A stretch of DNA of 64,000 nt, taken from assembly GCA_949317995.1 (NCBI GenBank), contig OX439041.1:47167269-47231268 (forward strand). The letters run 5' to 3'. Of this stretch, positions 1 through 10,765 are shown piece after piece. Below the pieces are notes generated by a model that was given only the letters and a program-made list of their open reading frames with translations, was not told the DNA's origin and did no database searches. A program made the position numbers and the translations under genes. The DNA is from Acholoe squamosa (taxonomy: Eukaryota; Annelida; Polychaeta; Phyllodocida; Polynoidae). Numbering within the stretch: position 1 is the stretch's first letter; every line of letters begins with the position of its first letter.

Positions 1-193
1 TCAGACCAATTCAGATATCTACAGCTCACACTGATTCAGATACTTATAGCTCACACTTACGCAGAAACCTATAGCTCATACTGATCTGGATATCTACAGC
101 TCATGCTGATTCAGATACTCATAGCTAACACCGATGCAGATAATTATGTTTATTTCATGTTGATATGCCCGAGATACTGACAGCCCATAGCTC
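1..193. repeat. 25-bp minisatellite, left block
   Basis: A degenerate tandem repeat with a period of 25 bases, consensus close to TCAGATACCTATAGCTCACA plus CTGAT. About six units are clear up to position 145 and a decayed stretch runs to about 193, where an insertion begins. The block opens at the first base of the window, so its left end is not seen. No coding potential. Confidence 0.9.
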
Positions 194-257
194 TAGCACT
201 CGATCGGCCATATCGCACACCCCCCGTGCGATAACCCGCGAAAATATCACACGCCAA

Positions 258-299
258 GGTCACGTGACCATTTAGTGACGTCATAGCTCCAAGATGGCG
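258..299 (+). promoter_or_regulatory. E-box, CRE and YY1-like motif cluster
   Basis: Three textbook motifs sit within 42 bases: a 12-bp palindromic E-box GGTCACGTGACC (258-269), a perfect CRE TGACGTCA (276-283) and a YY1-like CAAGATGGCG (290-299). This combination is typical of TATA-less animal core promoters. No gene is seen immediately downstream, so it could be a promoter carried by the insertion or coincidence. Confidence 0.4.
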
Positions 300-381
300 A
301 TGTAAACAGTGCGCACGGGGAGTCATTCTGGTAAATTTGATTCTATTTATCTGATTTAGATGAAAATAACATGAAATAAAT

Positions 382-534
382 GCAAAGGCACACTCGTTGG
401 AGGAATGTCGAGGGGTTATCGCACTTGCCGATCAGGTGCCACATCGCACTCCGCCCTGCGGGCGTCGTGCGCTACGCCACCTGATCGGCGCGTGCGATAA
501 CCCCCCGACATTCCTCCAACTCGTGAACCTTTGC
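382..534. repeat. 153-bp near-perfect palindrome (57-bp arms)
   Basis: Left arm 382-438 and right arm 478-534 are inverted copies of about 57 bases with a few mismatches, around a 39-base GC-rich loop that itself holds GC-rich dyads. The outer part of the arms contains CACTCGTTGG paired with CCAACTCGTG, which recurs in the palindrome at 53347-53465. It would fold into a long hairpin if transcribed. Confidence 0.85.
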
Positions 535-535
535 T

Positions 536-1210
536 TATATAGCTAACACTGATTCATATACATACAGTTCACACTGATCCAGATACCTATAGCTCACAAT
601 GATTCACCTACCTATAGCTAACATTGATTCAGATAGCTACAGTTCACGCTGATTTAGACACTCATAGCTAACAATATTTCAGATACGTATAGCTCACACT
701 GACTCAGATACGTATAGCTCACACTGATCCAGATACCTATAGCTCACAATGATTCACCTACCTATAGCTAACATTGATTCAGATAGCTACAGTTCACGCT
801 GATTTAGATACTCATAGCTAACAATATTTCTGATATGTATAGCTCACACTGACTCAGATACGTATAGCTCACACTGGTTCAGATACCTATAGCTCACACT
901 GATTCAGACACCAACAGCTCACACTGATTCAGACAGCTACAGCTAGCACTGATTCCGATAACTAGAGCTCACACGGATTCAGACACTCATACGTCAGGCT
1001 GATTCTGATAACATTTATAGCCCATACTGTAGTAAATAGTTCTCAGTAATTTGGACGTCTTTACCTCACACAGATACCTCATACCGACACAGTACCAATA
1101 GCTCACACTGACTAACATATCTATCGCTCAGACTTTCAGATATCAATAGTCCCCTTGACACAGATAGCTATTGCTCACACTAACTAGGATACCTATGGCT
1201 TACTCTTACC
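536..1210. repeat. 25-bp minisatellite, right block with 150-bp higher-order repeat
   Basis: The 25-bp array resumes after the insertion and fades out near 1210. Positions 569-718 and 719-868 are almost identical 150-base copies (six units each), so the array has grown partly by duplication of a six-unit block. Units become more diverged toward the right edge. Confidence 0.9.
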
Positions 1211-3860
1211 CATGTACCCTGTGTGTGTCATGACACCTGAATGGAGCTGCATCCAGGTCTCAAATATATTCATACTGTAGACCGATCGTGGAAATACTGT
1301 ATTAAACTCGGCAACGTTAAACACGAATCCAGAGACGATGATGGCCGTGCCAAATACTTCAGCAACGTCATAAAGTATTTAGAATTACCGAAATCCATGA
1401 CCTTGTGCATTGACTATCAATGACAATATAGTGTGTCTTCCGACTTAGCTCAATTTGAAATAAGAGGAGGAGAGGGTTGTGAAATGAAATTTTTATTCTT
1501 AAGTTGCATCATGTACCACAACACCCTTGATGTAGGTCAATGTTAGGTATACAGACAGTCATGTACTGGATCAGGGTCTCGCTGTATTACATGGTGAGTT
1601 ATATTAATGAGCTCTATATCTCTATGTGGCTGGAGCGGACTGGATGGTGATGTTTTACACACACCTGTGTCTTCCTGTATTGTGTCTGTCCTATCAATGT
1701 TTGTTTGGGTCTTACTTTCTTTCTACTTTTTTGTCCGTTCCAATTAGTTTCAGTGTCTTTTCCGAGCAATGAATGCATTTGTCTCTCTACCTTATTTCGA
1801 AACGGTAGGGGCAGTCCCTATATCTCTCCAATTCATTTTTTTACTGAGTGTATTCTGCCTGCTCCCCTTCTACACCGTGTGCATCACTCACTCACTGACT
1901 ATACATCCCTCATCAGATTCTCTCCTCAGCTTTCTCCTCTCCATCAGAGCTTTCTGTTAACTTGTTGTATGTTTATAATCGCCTAACCACGTTTACATTC
2001 CCCCCCCCCCCTTTGTGAAAGATGTTTGTCACTGGTGCACTCTGTTCCCTATAATTCCCCCGTTCTCGCTATGAATTGTCATTCACTGTAGATAGGGATT
2101 CCTTCATGTCTTTCTTTTTCATTATTGTTTCTATTGCCCCCTCCCCTTTATTTGTTTAGTATCCCTCTCCATTTTGCCTTATCTTGTGCTCTGCGTCTTC
2201 ATTCGCATTTCTCTTTACATTTCTCATCATAATATATATAGACCACGCACACACACATAATGCATTTAGCTACACAACTGCATTTTCTTACTTTCATAGT
2301 ATAAGCATCCACATGCCTCCAGGCTTGTGTACATAAAGTACAGTGTTTATATATACTGTTATAATCTGTCTGGAGCCCTATGTGCCTATATGCCTTTATA
2401 CATTTTTTGTAAACCTGCTATAGTATGTTTCTTACTGTTGCTATTGATGCACAGCTTTCCCTATATACAGTCACTCATAATACCGCTAAGCTGTTTCTGT
2501 GGTGAGGTTATTCATACTCCACATTCAGCATCAGACATTACCCTGCTAAAACCATTACGTGCTGCTTAAATACAAACTACCTCCAATGCCTCTCTATATG
2601 GCACTGCCTAACAGCAAGACACTTTCTGCAGGGGGCCGTTTTACTATTTATAAGTCAATCTGACATTGTGATTGTGGCTTTCTTGTAGGACAGTGTATCA
2701 TACACAGTCCAATCCCATCTTTACAAACTGAGGGATAAGTTGCATTTTTGAGAATAGATACAGGCCCCTAAAGGTAAAAATGCTGTTTTGTCCAAAAAAA
2801 TGAGTCACGGGCAATATCAAAACAGTTTGTTCAGCAATAACACAATGTATATCATCGGAAATTCATCATCTTTTGTCAAAATGGGAGCATTCTGCGACTT
2901 AATCGTTACTTACATGTTATTTGAGTGACAGGGCCCAGACTGAGAGAAATATGTACTTACTGCCTCACCTACATTCACCTGGCATACTGTGTATGGGGGA
3001 GAACAGCTATCACATCAAGTTAGCGGCTGGCATAGAGAAGTGGGGAAGGGGAGGGAGATGGAGAAATTGAGTAGGAAGATGCATCATTACGAGTTCTGTT
3101 ATTGTAGTCATTTAGATAATTCAGGTGACAAAGTAAGGTGTTCTGTCTGTCTTTTTGTGGGAATGGCATAAGGAGGCAACCAGCAAACAGTAGCAAATCA
3201 AAAAGTGTAGAATACGATAACATTGGATATGCTACTTCAAATATGTGTATCCATGACAAATAAGCTCTAAGGTGTTTCCTGGTAAGCTGTATCTTTATGC
3301 CAATGGAGTGGTCTTCTAGAATTACAAACCATTACCTACATCATGATGGATATTAGATTACATTGTCTCGTTAACTTATTGCCTTCAGACAGGAGTTTAT
3401 TGTATCAGGATGAAAATTAACAAGTCCCCTTGGTCATTCTCGTACCACGCATTGTTATCTCCATGGGAGCAGACTGTATATAATCTAGTGTGATTCTACA
3501 TATTGGTGCTGTGGTCGTCCACTGTACATACCAATCATATAGATCTACCTGTTTATATCTTGACTCTTATATCCCCAAATGATATTGAATATGGTCGAAA
3601 ATTATAGAAAGTTGGCAGATGGGGCCTCCCGTGGAGTTTGGGGGCCTGAGATTAAACCCTGGAGTATCTGAAAGATTTTGTTTGTGGATAATGTTTAGGT
3701 GTTGGGGTAACTACCCACGAAATATTTTCAGTTAAATATGAAATCACCCTGAACGTCTATACTCTGGAAGACCCTGGAAAGGTGTCTTGCCAAATGACAT
3801 TAGTGGGGTATTTTCCCTTAAGCCATGCAACTAAAGGACTTTTGTCCTACACTTGAATCC
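1211..3860. other. Intergenic or intronic DNA, nothing recognised
   Basis: No ORF here resembles a known protein. 1680-2240 is pyrimidine-rich on the + strand, including a C10 run near 2000, and a short AT run lies near 2231. The rest is AT-rich unique sequence. Short ORFs are at the level expected by chance. Confidence 0.6.
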
Positions 3861-3869
3861 TTTTTCTTC

Positions 3870-4560
3870 AGGCCTGAAATGACATTTCCACTAAATTCCT
3901 TGAAATTCCTGGTTCAGGAAATTTCAAAACTTGCTGGTATACATAAAAGTGACACAGTCTTAGGTAGTTACTTTTAATCATGTGGAAGACAATGCCCACC
4001 ATATGTACTTTCAGGTGGTATATAGGTTGAATGTGCCAAAAATATGTGAACACCTCATAATCGAGGTCTTCAACATGGCATGTAATTCAAATGTCATTCG
4101 GGAAGACAGATTCCTAGAATTTTGATAAAGGTTTATCACAAAAATGTTCACTCTAGGATAGGAAGATCACATCTGACATAAATACTGATACAATTTCCAT
4201 AATCTACAGGTCAAAATGGTCCAGACCAGAGATTTCCATGGAAGTATGATGATAATTTCTCTAGGAAACCAAGCCCTCACCATGGCTGTACCTCAAATGT
4301 CATTCAGAAAGACAGATTCACAGAATCGCAATAAAGGTTTATCACAAGAACATTCAGTCTATGATAAGAAGAATGCATTCTATGATAAGAAGAATGCATC
4401 TGACATCATTGCTAATACAATTTTTATAACCTACAGGTCAGAATGGTCTAAACTAGAGATTTCCATGGAGGTATGATGATAATATCTTTAGGAAATGAAC
4501 CACTCAACATAGCATGTAACTAAAATGTCATTCGGCAAGACATGTCATTCGGCAAGACAT
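3870..4560. repeat. Degenerate ~210-230-bp tandem repeat
   Basis: The word AATGTCATTC followed by GGAAGACA-like sequence recurs at 4089, 4296 and 4524. The sequence between is also alike (AGGTTTATCACAA, CTACAGGTCA, GAGATTTCCATGGA, TATGATGATAAT), giving two to three units. The middle unit carries an internal 21-base duplication (TATGATAAGAAGAATGCAT, about 4369-4410) and the last a 17-base duplication (GTCATTCGGCAAGACAT, about 4529-4562). Confidence 0.75.
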
Positions 4561-6722
4561 TTTTTAGACTTTTCCCCCTGCTATTCCAAACCATGAGGGA
4601 TAATTTATCTGTTTTACACTATGGCACTTAGATATATGTTGGGGGTAAATAACTGACATAGTTAATATAGTTAAATATGTAAACCCCAGCCAGGATGATA
4701 AGGAATGTGCTATTTCGGGAAGACTTCCAGATTACTTTAGCATGGGACTAACTCTAAATGTTAGCACAGAAAATTAACCCATATACATCATAGATATTTT
4801 AGGAGGGCGTCTTATGCCCTAAAATTTTCGCCCAGACAAACTACTTTACAAAAAGTTAATTTCTCAAAAAATGTAGACCAACTGCCCCTAGGAAGGCAAT
4901 CTTAGGTCCAAAATTTCAGTTTCCCTTCATATTTCAGTGGTCATAAATGGAGTGACCCATTCCTATCGTCAATTTTTCAAAAAATTATGAAAAGTGTAAG
5001 ATTTATTGATTTTCCCTACAAAATTGGTCATTTTTGGCCTATTTTAACCCCCTGGTGTCCAAAATATGCATATTGGACCATCAAACCCATATGCAACATG
5101 AAAAACTCAATGAGCCCTACATTTTGAGCCAAAATAATTAGGGGGGAAACTAAAATCCTAAGTGTAGGAATACATCCAAATTGTCATATGCAAACCTTCC
5201 ATGATTTGTGACCATATATATAGTACACATACTTGGATCTTTTTTCCATTCAAGCTATATGCACATTTACTTGATTCTATCGACACCATTTTGATCCTAG
5301 TGGGCACAGAACGTTGAATTAATGTAGTTAGCGTTGATTCAACATTATGTGCGCACTGTAAATGGCACGCCTTTTTTTATTTACAGAGGTCATGACTACA
5401 TCTAGATTTATCAATGGGAGGGGCGTAGGAAGCAAATTTTCTATTTTGAGGTGGCAGGGTGGGCCAAGGCAACATCTGTTTTAAGCATAAATCTGTATGT
5501 GTTCAAACTGGATCTATTCGCTTGGGCCCCTTTGAGTTTTGATTGAAGTTAAAGACGTCAGAGCCCGGAGCCTCTTCCTTTTTTAATACCACACATGTTT
5601 GGGGATTGAGGTCCCCTGTATGGTTTTAATGCTGGCTATTTTGTACTTCCTTTTGGGAAAGGATGGGTGCAGAAATATTCACCCCTCCCCCACCTCTGTG
5701 ATTGGGAATCACCTCCCTGGGGAAATATTATATCCACCGCTTCACAACTCTAAAGAACTCTGATTCTGCAATGAATCTATTGGAGAATTCGATTTCATAT
5801 TTTCAATAAATCGGGTTAGTTTTACAACGCCATATAGTTTACTCAAGAAGACCCTCCATATACCTCCCCTGGAGTGTAGGTCCTGGATGGATTGACATGT
5901 TATGTGGCTAAACATATTCTATAACAGAGACAGCTATTCGCAGCAGCCGTACGGCATGTGAGCTGAGGGTGGTTGTTTGTTTGCGGAGGCACAGGCACCT
6001 CCTCTCTATGTCTGTGTTGATGGCGGAAGGAGGAAAATGAACTGGGGATCAGGGGCACCGGGGTGTATAGAGGAGAGTCTGGTATTACTGACTGCTAGGT
6101 ATTTTAGTTGGGGCTAGGATCTAAGCCAGACATCTTCATATTACATGTATCATAGACATATGGGTATACAAGGGGGTATACAAGGGACGTGGCCTCTTGT
6201 CTCTTTTTGGGCAAGGTAGAAAGTTGTTTGCTCCTCAACAAATTGTATATAGACATTGACAATTAACCCAGGATCCAAATTAGTGTGTCTGTTTCAGTGT
6301 GGAACAGAGTGTCAAGTGTGTTTGGCTTGTTTTATGCCATAACCTGACACAAATGGAAAGTGTTCTGGTCCCTGGTTCCATGCTGTGAGCAACCAATGCT
6401 CGGTTTCCATGAGGTCTTAGTTTCATGAAGCATAAACACAATATGAAACACCTTTCAATCACAAATAGTGCCATAGAATATGTTTGGACATCATACAACA
6501 GAGCGGGGGCCGAGAGGAGGGCCGAGCCTTAAATAAGAATATCGTATTGACAAGAAGTATTCATATCGAAAAGACCCGCTATACCATCTCCTGTTATTGG
6601 TAGGCTAATAACAAGAAAAGTATACTATTCTTACAAATAATGTTCTATATTGTGTGGACATTTTTAGTCATTGGGTATTATGGTATGGGAAGTGTAGGTG
6701 GATGATATATTAAGGCAATACA
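4561..6722. other. AT-rich non-coding DNA
   Basis: No gene recognised. Part of 4800-5220 (a TTACAAAAAGT word, an ACCAACTGCC word and an ATATTTCAGTGGTCATA word in the same order) is weakly similar to 18140-18260, which suggests an old dispersed repeat. A short direct duplication, GGGTATACAAGG, lies near 6162-6187. Confidence 0.45.
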
Positions 6723-6826
6723 GCATAAATATGGCAGCCCATGGTTTGGATATTGAGGAATATTCCACGAGCCAAAGGCTCATGGAATATCCTCAATATC
6801 CAAACTGTGGGCTGCCATATTTATGC
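6723..6826. repeat. 104-bp palindrome with 3-base loop
   Basis: Left arm 6723-6773 and right arm 6777-6826 are inverted copies of about 50 bases with few mismatches, separated only by AAA. The centre reads CACGAGCC-AAA-GGCTCATGG, close to the centre of the palindrome at 53347-53465 (CGCCTACGGCTCATG). It may be a short fold-back element or the source of a long hairpin RNA. Confidence 0.85.
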
Positions 6827-6974
6827 CATAATGCATTTATACCACCTTTTCCTCCATAATAACATTAATTTCCTGATATCCCCAGAATATAGGCACAAAA
6901 AGACATTTTGTAAGTGCCACCGATCCTCCCTGGTTCACTATGCAAGAAGCCATTGTTCTTGTTGTCCCTCGGCG

Positions 6975-7370
6975 GGTGCCCGACTTTCCACCCTTTTTTC
7001 GTATTGAATCCAACCATGTCCTGTCATCCCTCCATGCTAAATACATGTATGTCCAATATATTCAAAATAAAGAAGAATCCACTGATTTTTCCATCATAAG
7101 CTAGTCACCGTCCGACATTCTCAGTGTCTTCCTCATTCGTCCTCTGACCTACATCTGGGCCACTGACACAATTTGTTGGACGAGGAGGCGGGTGGGAATG
7201 GCCGGACTGCGACTTACTTACGCTTGAAAAATCAATGGATTCTTCTTTATTGTTAATATCATGGACTCATTTGCCATGGAGGGATCATCTAGAATATCTA
7301 AGGATGCATACATTTTAATAATACGCCATGACAAGCTTGGATTCAATATGAAAAGTGGGTGGACACACGG
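6975..7370. mobile_element. Foldback/MITE with ~120-145-bp inverted arms
   Basis: The left arm (about 6975-7092) and right arm (about 7225-7370) are inverted copies: both contain TATTGAATCCAA, ATCCCTCCATG and AATAAAGAAGAATCCA in mirrored order. The right arm carries extra sequence relative to the left. The 130-base centre is unique and CpG-containing. Apparent ORFs on both strands (6914-7099 and 7218-7400) are mirror translations of the arms, not genes. Confidence 0.75.
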
Positions 7371-7430
7371 ACCTATCGCTATCAGGTTAGTACAGTTCAA
7401 CCTTTGCTTTGGTTTTCCTCACCATACAGT

Positions 7431-7500
7431 GTGGCGTAATGGCTAAGGCTTCTGCCTACCTCCACTGCGGCCGGGGGTTCAATACTCCTACGAGTTGGGA
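7431..7500 (+). repeat. tRNA-like SINE head with A and B boxes
   Basis: An A-box-like TGGCGTAATGGC (7432-7443) and a B-box-like GGTTCAATACTCC (7476-7488) are spaced as in a pol III type 2 promoter. The segment resembles a tRNA 5' half followed by a variable region, but it does not close into a clean cloverleaf and the B box has an A where G is usual (GGTTCAA). A tRNA-derived SINE or tRNA pseudogene is more likely than a functional tRNA. Confidence 0.6.
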
Positions 7501-8551
7501 TGATTTTTCACATTCAAACAATGGCGAGACTGACCTTGCATGTCTGCCAGCATTTCCCAAAATGTTCTAAGTCCAACTTGACCTCGCAAAAGTATATCCA
7601 AAAATCCCGAAAATGAACATGTGCATATATGCTCTGGTAAGGTACTGGTAGAGGACAGCATAACAGTAAGGGAGGTGGCAGAATAGTAGTATAACAGGTT
7701 TTATATGACACTATAGCAAGACGTATACCTGTGTTATGGTTTGCTCAGAGCCGATGTTTATACATGTACAATGAAAGCTGTCGTCGGGGGTTGTCAAGAA
7801 TGCTATTTAAGTTTACGGACAAGACAAACGAGGGATATATAATAATATATGTTGGTTTAAATATGTTACTAGATCTAGAGTGTATACGTACATACCATAA
7901 TGGTTACAATGTAAACATATCCAATATACATGTAAAAGGATAACAATAAGTATACGGATATAACTCAATCTCCACTGTATTTGTAAATCCTTAATCACTT
8001 GTAACAGAAAACTGCTACCATATTGCCTCTTCATATGAGGTTGTATCTGATATAACATACACTTGGAGTTGATAGAGAGGACAGAGATCATTGGCAGGAG
8101 TAGTAAATAAAGGAGACGTACATATATGTCCCCATATTGCTGGGAGTTTTTCCTATCAAGCTATTCCACGGTGCTTTATGCATGCCATATCCTTTTCTCA
8201 TCACACAGCTACAAACCATACACAGCCCTACAGTGGTCTATATACACGTGGCTGTCACCAAAACACACCTCTACTGTTTCACCACACACCCACCAGGTGG
8301 TTCTGTCAACACCAGACAGCTCCTTTTGCTGGTTTCCGGTGGCAGACAATAGAATAGCTGCTGAACAGTTTTCACTGGAAGCAATCAGTCTCTCTCTTTT
8401 TTTTCTCGTTTATTGTATGCTTATTGCTTGTGTGGGCCTACAGTTTGCATGTAACTCATTCGAATACCCCGGGCAAGTACCATACCCCAATTGGGTGCTC
8501 GGATGATTTTGAAGGCACACTAATTGCTGTAGACTCTGTTCTTAATTCAGA
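7501..8551. other. Non-coding DNA, nothing recognised
   Basis: AT-rich sequence with three overlapping short ORFs at 8091-8506 that look like no known family. No repeats of note. Confidence 0.4.
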
Positions 8552-8690
8552 GTGAGAGTGAGTGAATAATTGTTGATTTACACCATTTCGACAGCTATAT
8601 GGTCATAATGAGAAAACTAAAGTAGATGCCAATTGATAGATGAATGTTGGTAGCCGCGTGCACATGTACCAGGCACAGAGGGGACAGAAA
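8552..8690 (+). repeat. SINE-like repeat, GTGAGTGA family, copy 1
   Basis: Begins with GTGAGAGTGAGTGAATAA and contains ACACCATTTCGACAGC, then TATGGTCAT; a GTGCACATGTACCAG-like segment follows. The same blocks occur in order at 13110-13289. This copy is more diverged and has no clear target duplication. Confidence 0.6.
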
Positions 8691-9302
8691 CGATGAGATT
8701 GCAACTCCTGTGTGATGGGATATGTATAAACCCTACTCTTTTCTTCGGTCCAATCTTAAAAAATACCTCAAATAGTATCAGCACTATTGGAGAGAGACAT
8801 CCAAGAATTAGTCACTTTGATCCCGGACATCTTAATCTCAGTACTAATAATACATCTTACAGTCTCCAACCAGATGCTGTCGATATTGTGAATAATATCC
8901 TTCATATGAATGGAATTGTCACATTTTTCATTAGCGAACTAGGTCACCTGCGCAAAACTTCCACTTTAATTGGGAATTTATCTCCACATCGGCTGAATAT
9001 GCATGATTTGTGCTGCTAGACTGAACGGACTGCCTAAAGCCCCCAACTGCTCTCCCACATGAGACAGAGTAACTGAGCAGCGCACAGGGTATTGTTGGGA
9101 CTGAGTGGATGCCAACCACTGTGTGCTCTATCTGTGAGCCTGCTATGAGATCCTCCAGGGGAATAGCCACAGAGAGGGGAGGTATTATATATGTTAGTTC
9201 TCTAAGGGTTAAGCTATAGCCCCCGGGGGATGGGAGGATCAAGCCAATGTTTGATGCACGCCTGCAGCCCAAGGCACATACACACACCACAGGCATCCTG
9301 AC

Positions 9303-9325
9303 GGGGGGAGGGGAGGGGAGGGGGG
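9303..9325 (+). other. G-quadruplex-type G run
   Basis: Five or more runs of four or more G separated by single A bases, matching the classic intramolecular quadruplex pattern. It lies inside a 228-codon minus-strand ORF (8931-9617) that has no recognisable domain; the C/P-rich part of that ORF is just this run read on the other strand. Confidence 0.6.
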
Positions 9326-9394
9326 CAAATGAAAGAAGGGGGTAGGAAACTAAATGGGGGCAGGCCGACAGCAGGCAGACCCTAATAACATAAG

Positions 9395-9460
9395 CTAGGG
9401 ATCCACTACCGCGAATTTCTTGCGAATTGTACCCGCACGTGTCTTCTCGCAGAGCAGTCG
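9395..9460 (+). repeat. Dispersed repeat, GGATCCACT family, copy A
   Basis: Contains in order GGATCCACT, CTTGCGAATTGTAC, CACGTGTCTTCTCGCAGA and CAGTCGCAAAAC. The same blocks occur on the opposite strand at 10670-10755, so the two copies face each other about 1.2 kb apart. They may be the ends of one element or two insertions. Confidence 0.6.
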
Positions 9461-10639
9461 CAAAACACAAATAAAACCATAGTGTTGTAGATTTTAATAC
9501 AATAGTAGAGAATAGTCCTGTGAGACATGGCGCGGCGACTTGTAATCTTGTGTCTAGTTTCAGTTGGTGAGACAGATAGGGCATACTATCATCTGGGCTT
9601 TTGGTAGTATATAGCACAAATTCAACCTGAACTACCCACTGCAGCTAAGTACTAATAGTCTGTAGACTGTCCATTCTGCATGCACCTCACTCAGCTGCCA
9701 CAGGGACCTGTCCTATTCAATGTTCAATGCCATAGTCAACAGGAGTGTCATTATGAGTGTACACTGTCTCAGATTGCCAGGAGCCTGCTCTGCCTCCCCG
9801 CCCCCCCCCCCCCCCACACACACACCCAACTGCCAATCACTTGTAATAGTCTGTACCTCGTCACGGGCCAGTGGTCAGCAAACCCGCCAGATCACTCCAC
9901 CTCTCTGTAGAGAGGGAGCACAGTGTAAGTTCCTCGGTGTACATACATGTTTTCAGTGTTCCACAAAATCGTTTATATAATGAAAGGAGTAATCAAATTA
10001 ATCTTTCATTACCAATAGTAGATAGATATTCTGAGATAGCATTATTTCAATGTAAACTAAAAAATTTACACAGAAAAGAATGTAGCAGTTCCACAAGGTG
10101 GCCTTACACTTCAACCTCCTCTGATTTACAAAAATGCACATATGGCAACACACACTTTAGCACTGATTTCTCCATAGAGATCTTTGACAGTGAATACTTT
10201 GTTCAAATACAGAAAATATGATCCAATTGTACCATAACCCACTGAGATAAAACCTGTACTACATATATATAGTAGTTTCAAAACGAACGATTCTAAAACA
10301 AAGGCTACAGGGATGCATTTCTGAATCTTAAAATGCTCTAATGCTAATCTGCCATAGGGCTCCAAATGATGAAATGTCTTATCTGCGAATAAAATCAAAA
10401 GTATGAGATATATTCTGAAAATTCCTTCACTGATAAGTAAAGTACACATACTGTTGTTATTACATTAGAATAGTGAGCAGGAATAGTCCATAGCAGAGGA
10501 GCCACAAACAAAAAAAGATTGCAAGGCCTCCCTATCCCTTACACCGTGGCGACTGTGAACCATACACTAGTCTACTCATCTCACGAGTAGTACTCACTAG
10601 TCGCCGCGCTAATTATTTTGATTTTTGCGAATACTGTCG

Positions 10640-10765
10640 CACACCGCTCAGACGTTGCATGAAGTTTGTCGCAGCAGCTGATCCACTGCTGGAATGTTTT
10701 CTGCGAGTAGACACGCACCAGTACAATTCGCAAGTAACTCCCAGCAGTGGATCCGCAGCTTATAG
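10640..10765 (-). repeat. Dispersed repeat, GGATCCACT family, copy B
   Basis: Read on the minus strand it matches copy A at 9395-9460 (GGATCCACTGCTGG, CTTGCGAATTGTAC, GCGTGTCTACTCGCAGA). It also has its own internal inverted repeat: CTGATCCACTGCTGG (about 10679) faces CCAGCAGTGGATC (about 10740). A further ACTAGTCGCCGC/GGCGACT dyad flanks it at 10550-10605. Confidence 0.6.

Larger units (their letters stand above)
194..535. mobile_element. Insertion in minisatellite with large terminal palindrome
   Basis: A non-repetitive, CpG-richer segment splits the 25-bp array. It starts near GATCGGCCATATCGCAC and ends in a hairpin that repeats the same GATCGGC and TATCGCAC/GTGCGATA words, so its two ends are related. 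A small hairpin, TATCGCAC with GTGCGATA, lies at about 209-232. No ORF and no clear target-site duplication; its status as a non-autonomous element is inference. Confidence 0.55.

Noticed and set aside
7431..7500. Functional tRNA gene
   Set aside because: A and B boxes are present, but the arms do not pair into a full cloverleaf; a SINE or pseudogene fits better.
8931..9617. 228-codon minus-strand ORF
   Set aside because: Long but without a recognisable domain; it overlaps a G-run and a dispersed repeat, and its Pro/Ser/Leu-rich composition follows from low-complexity DNA.
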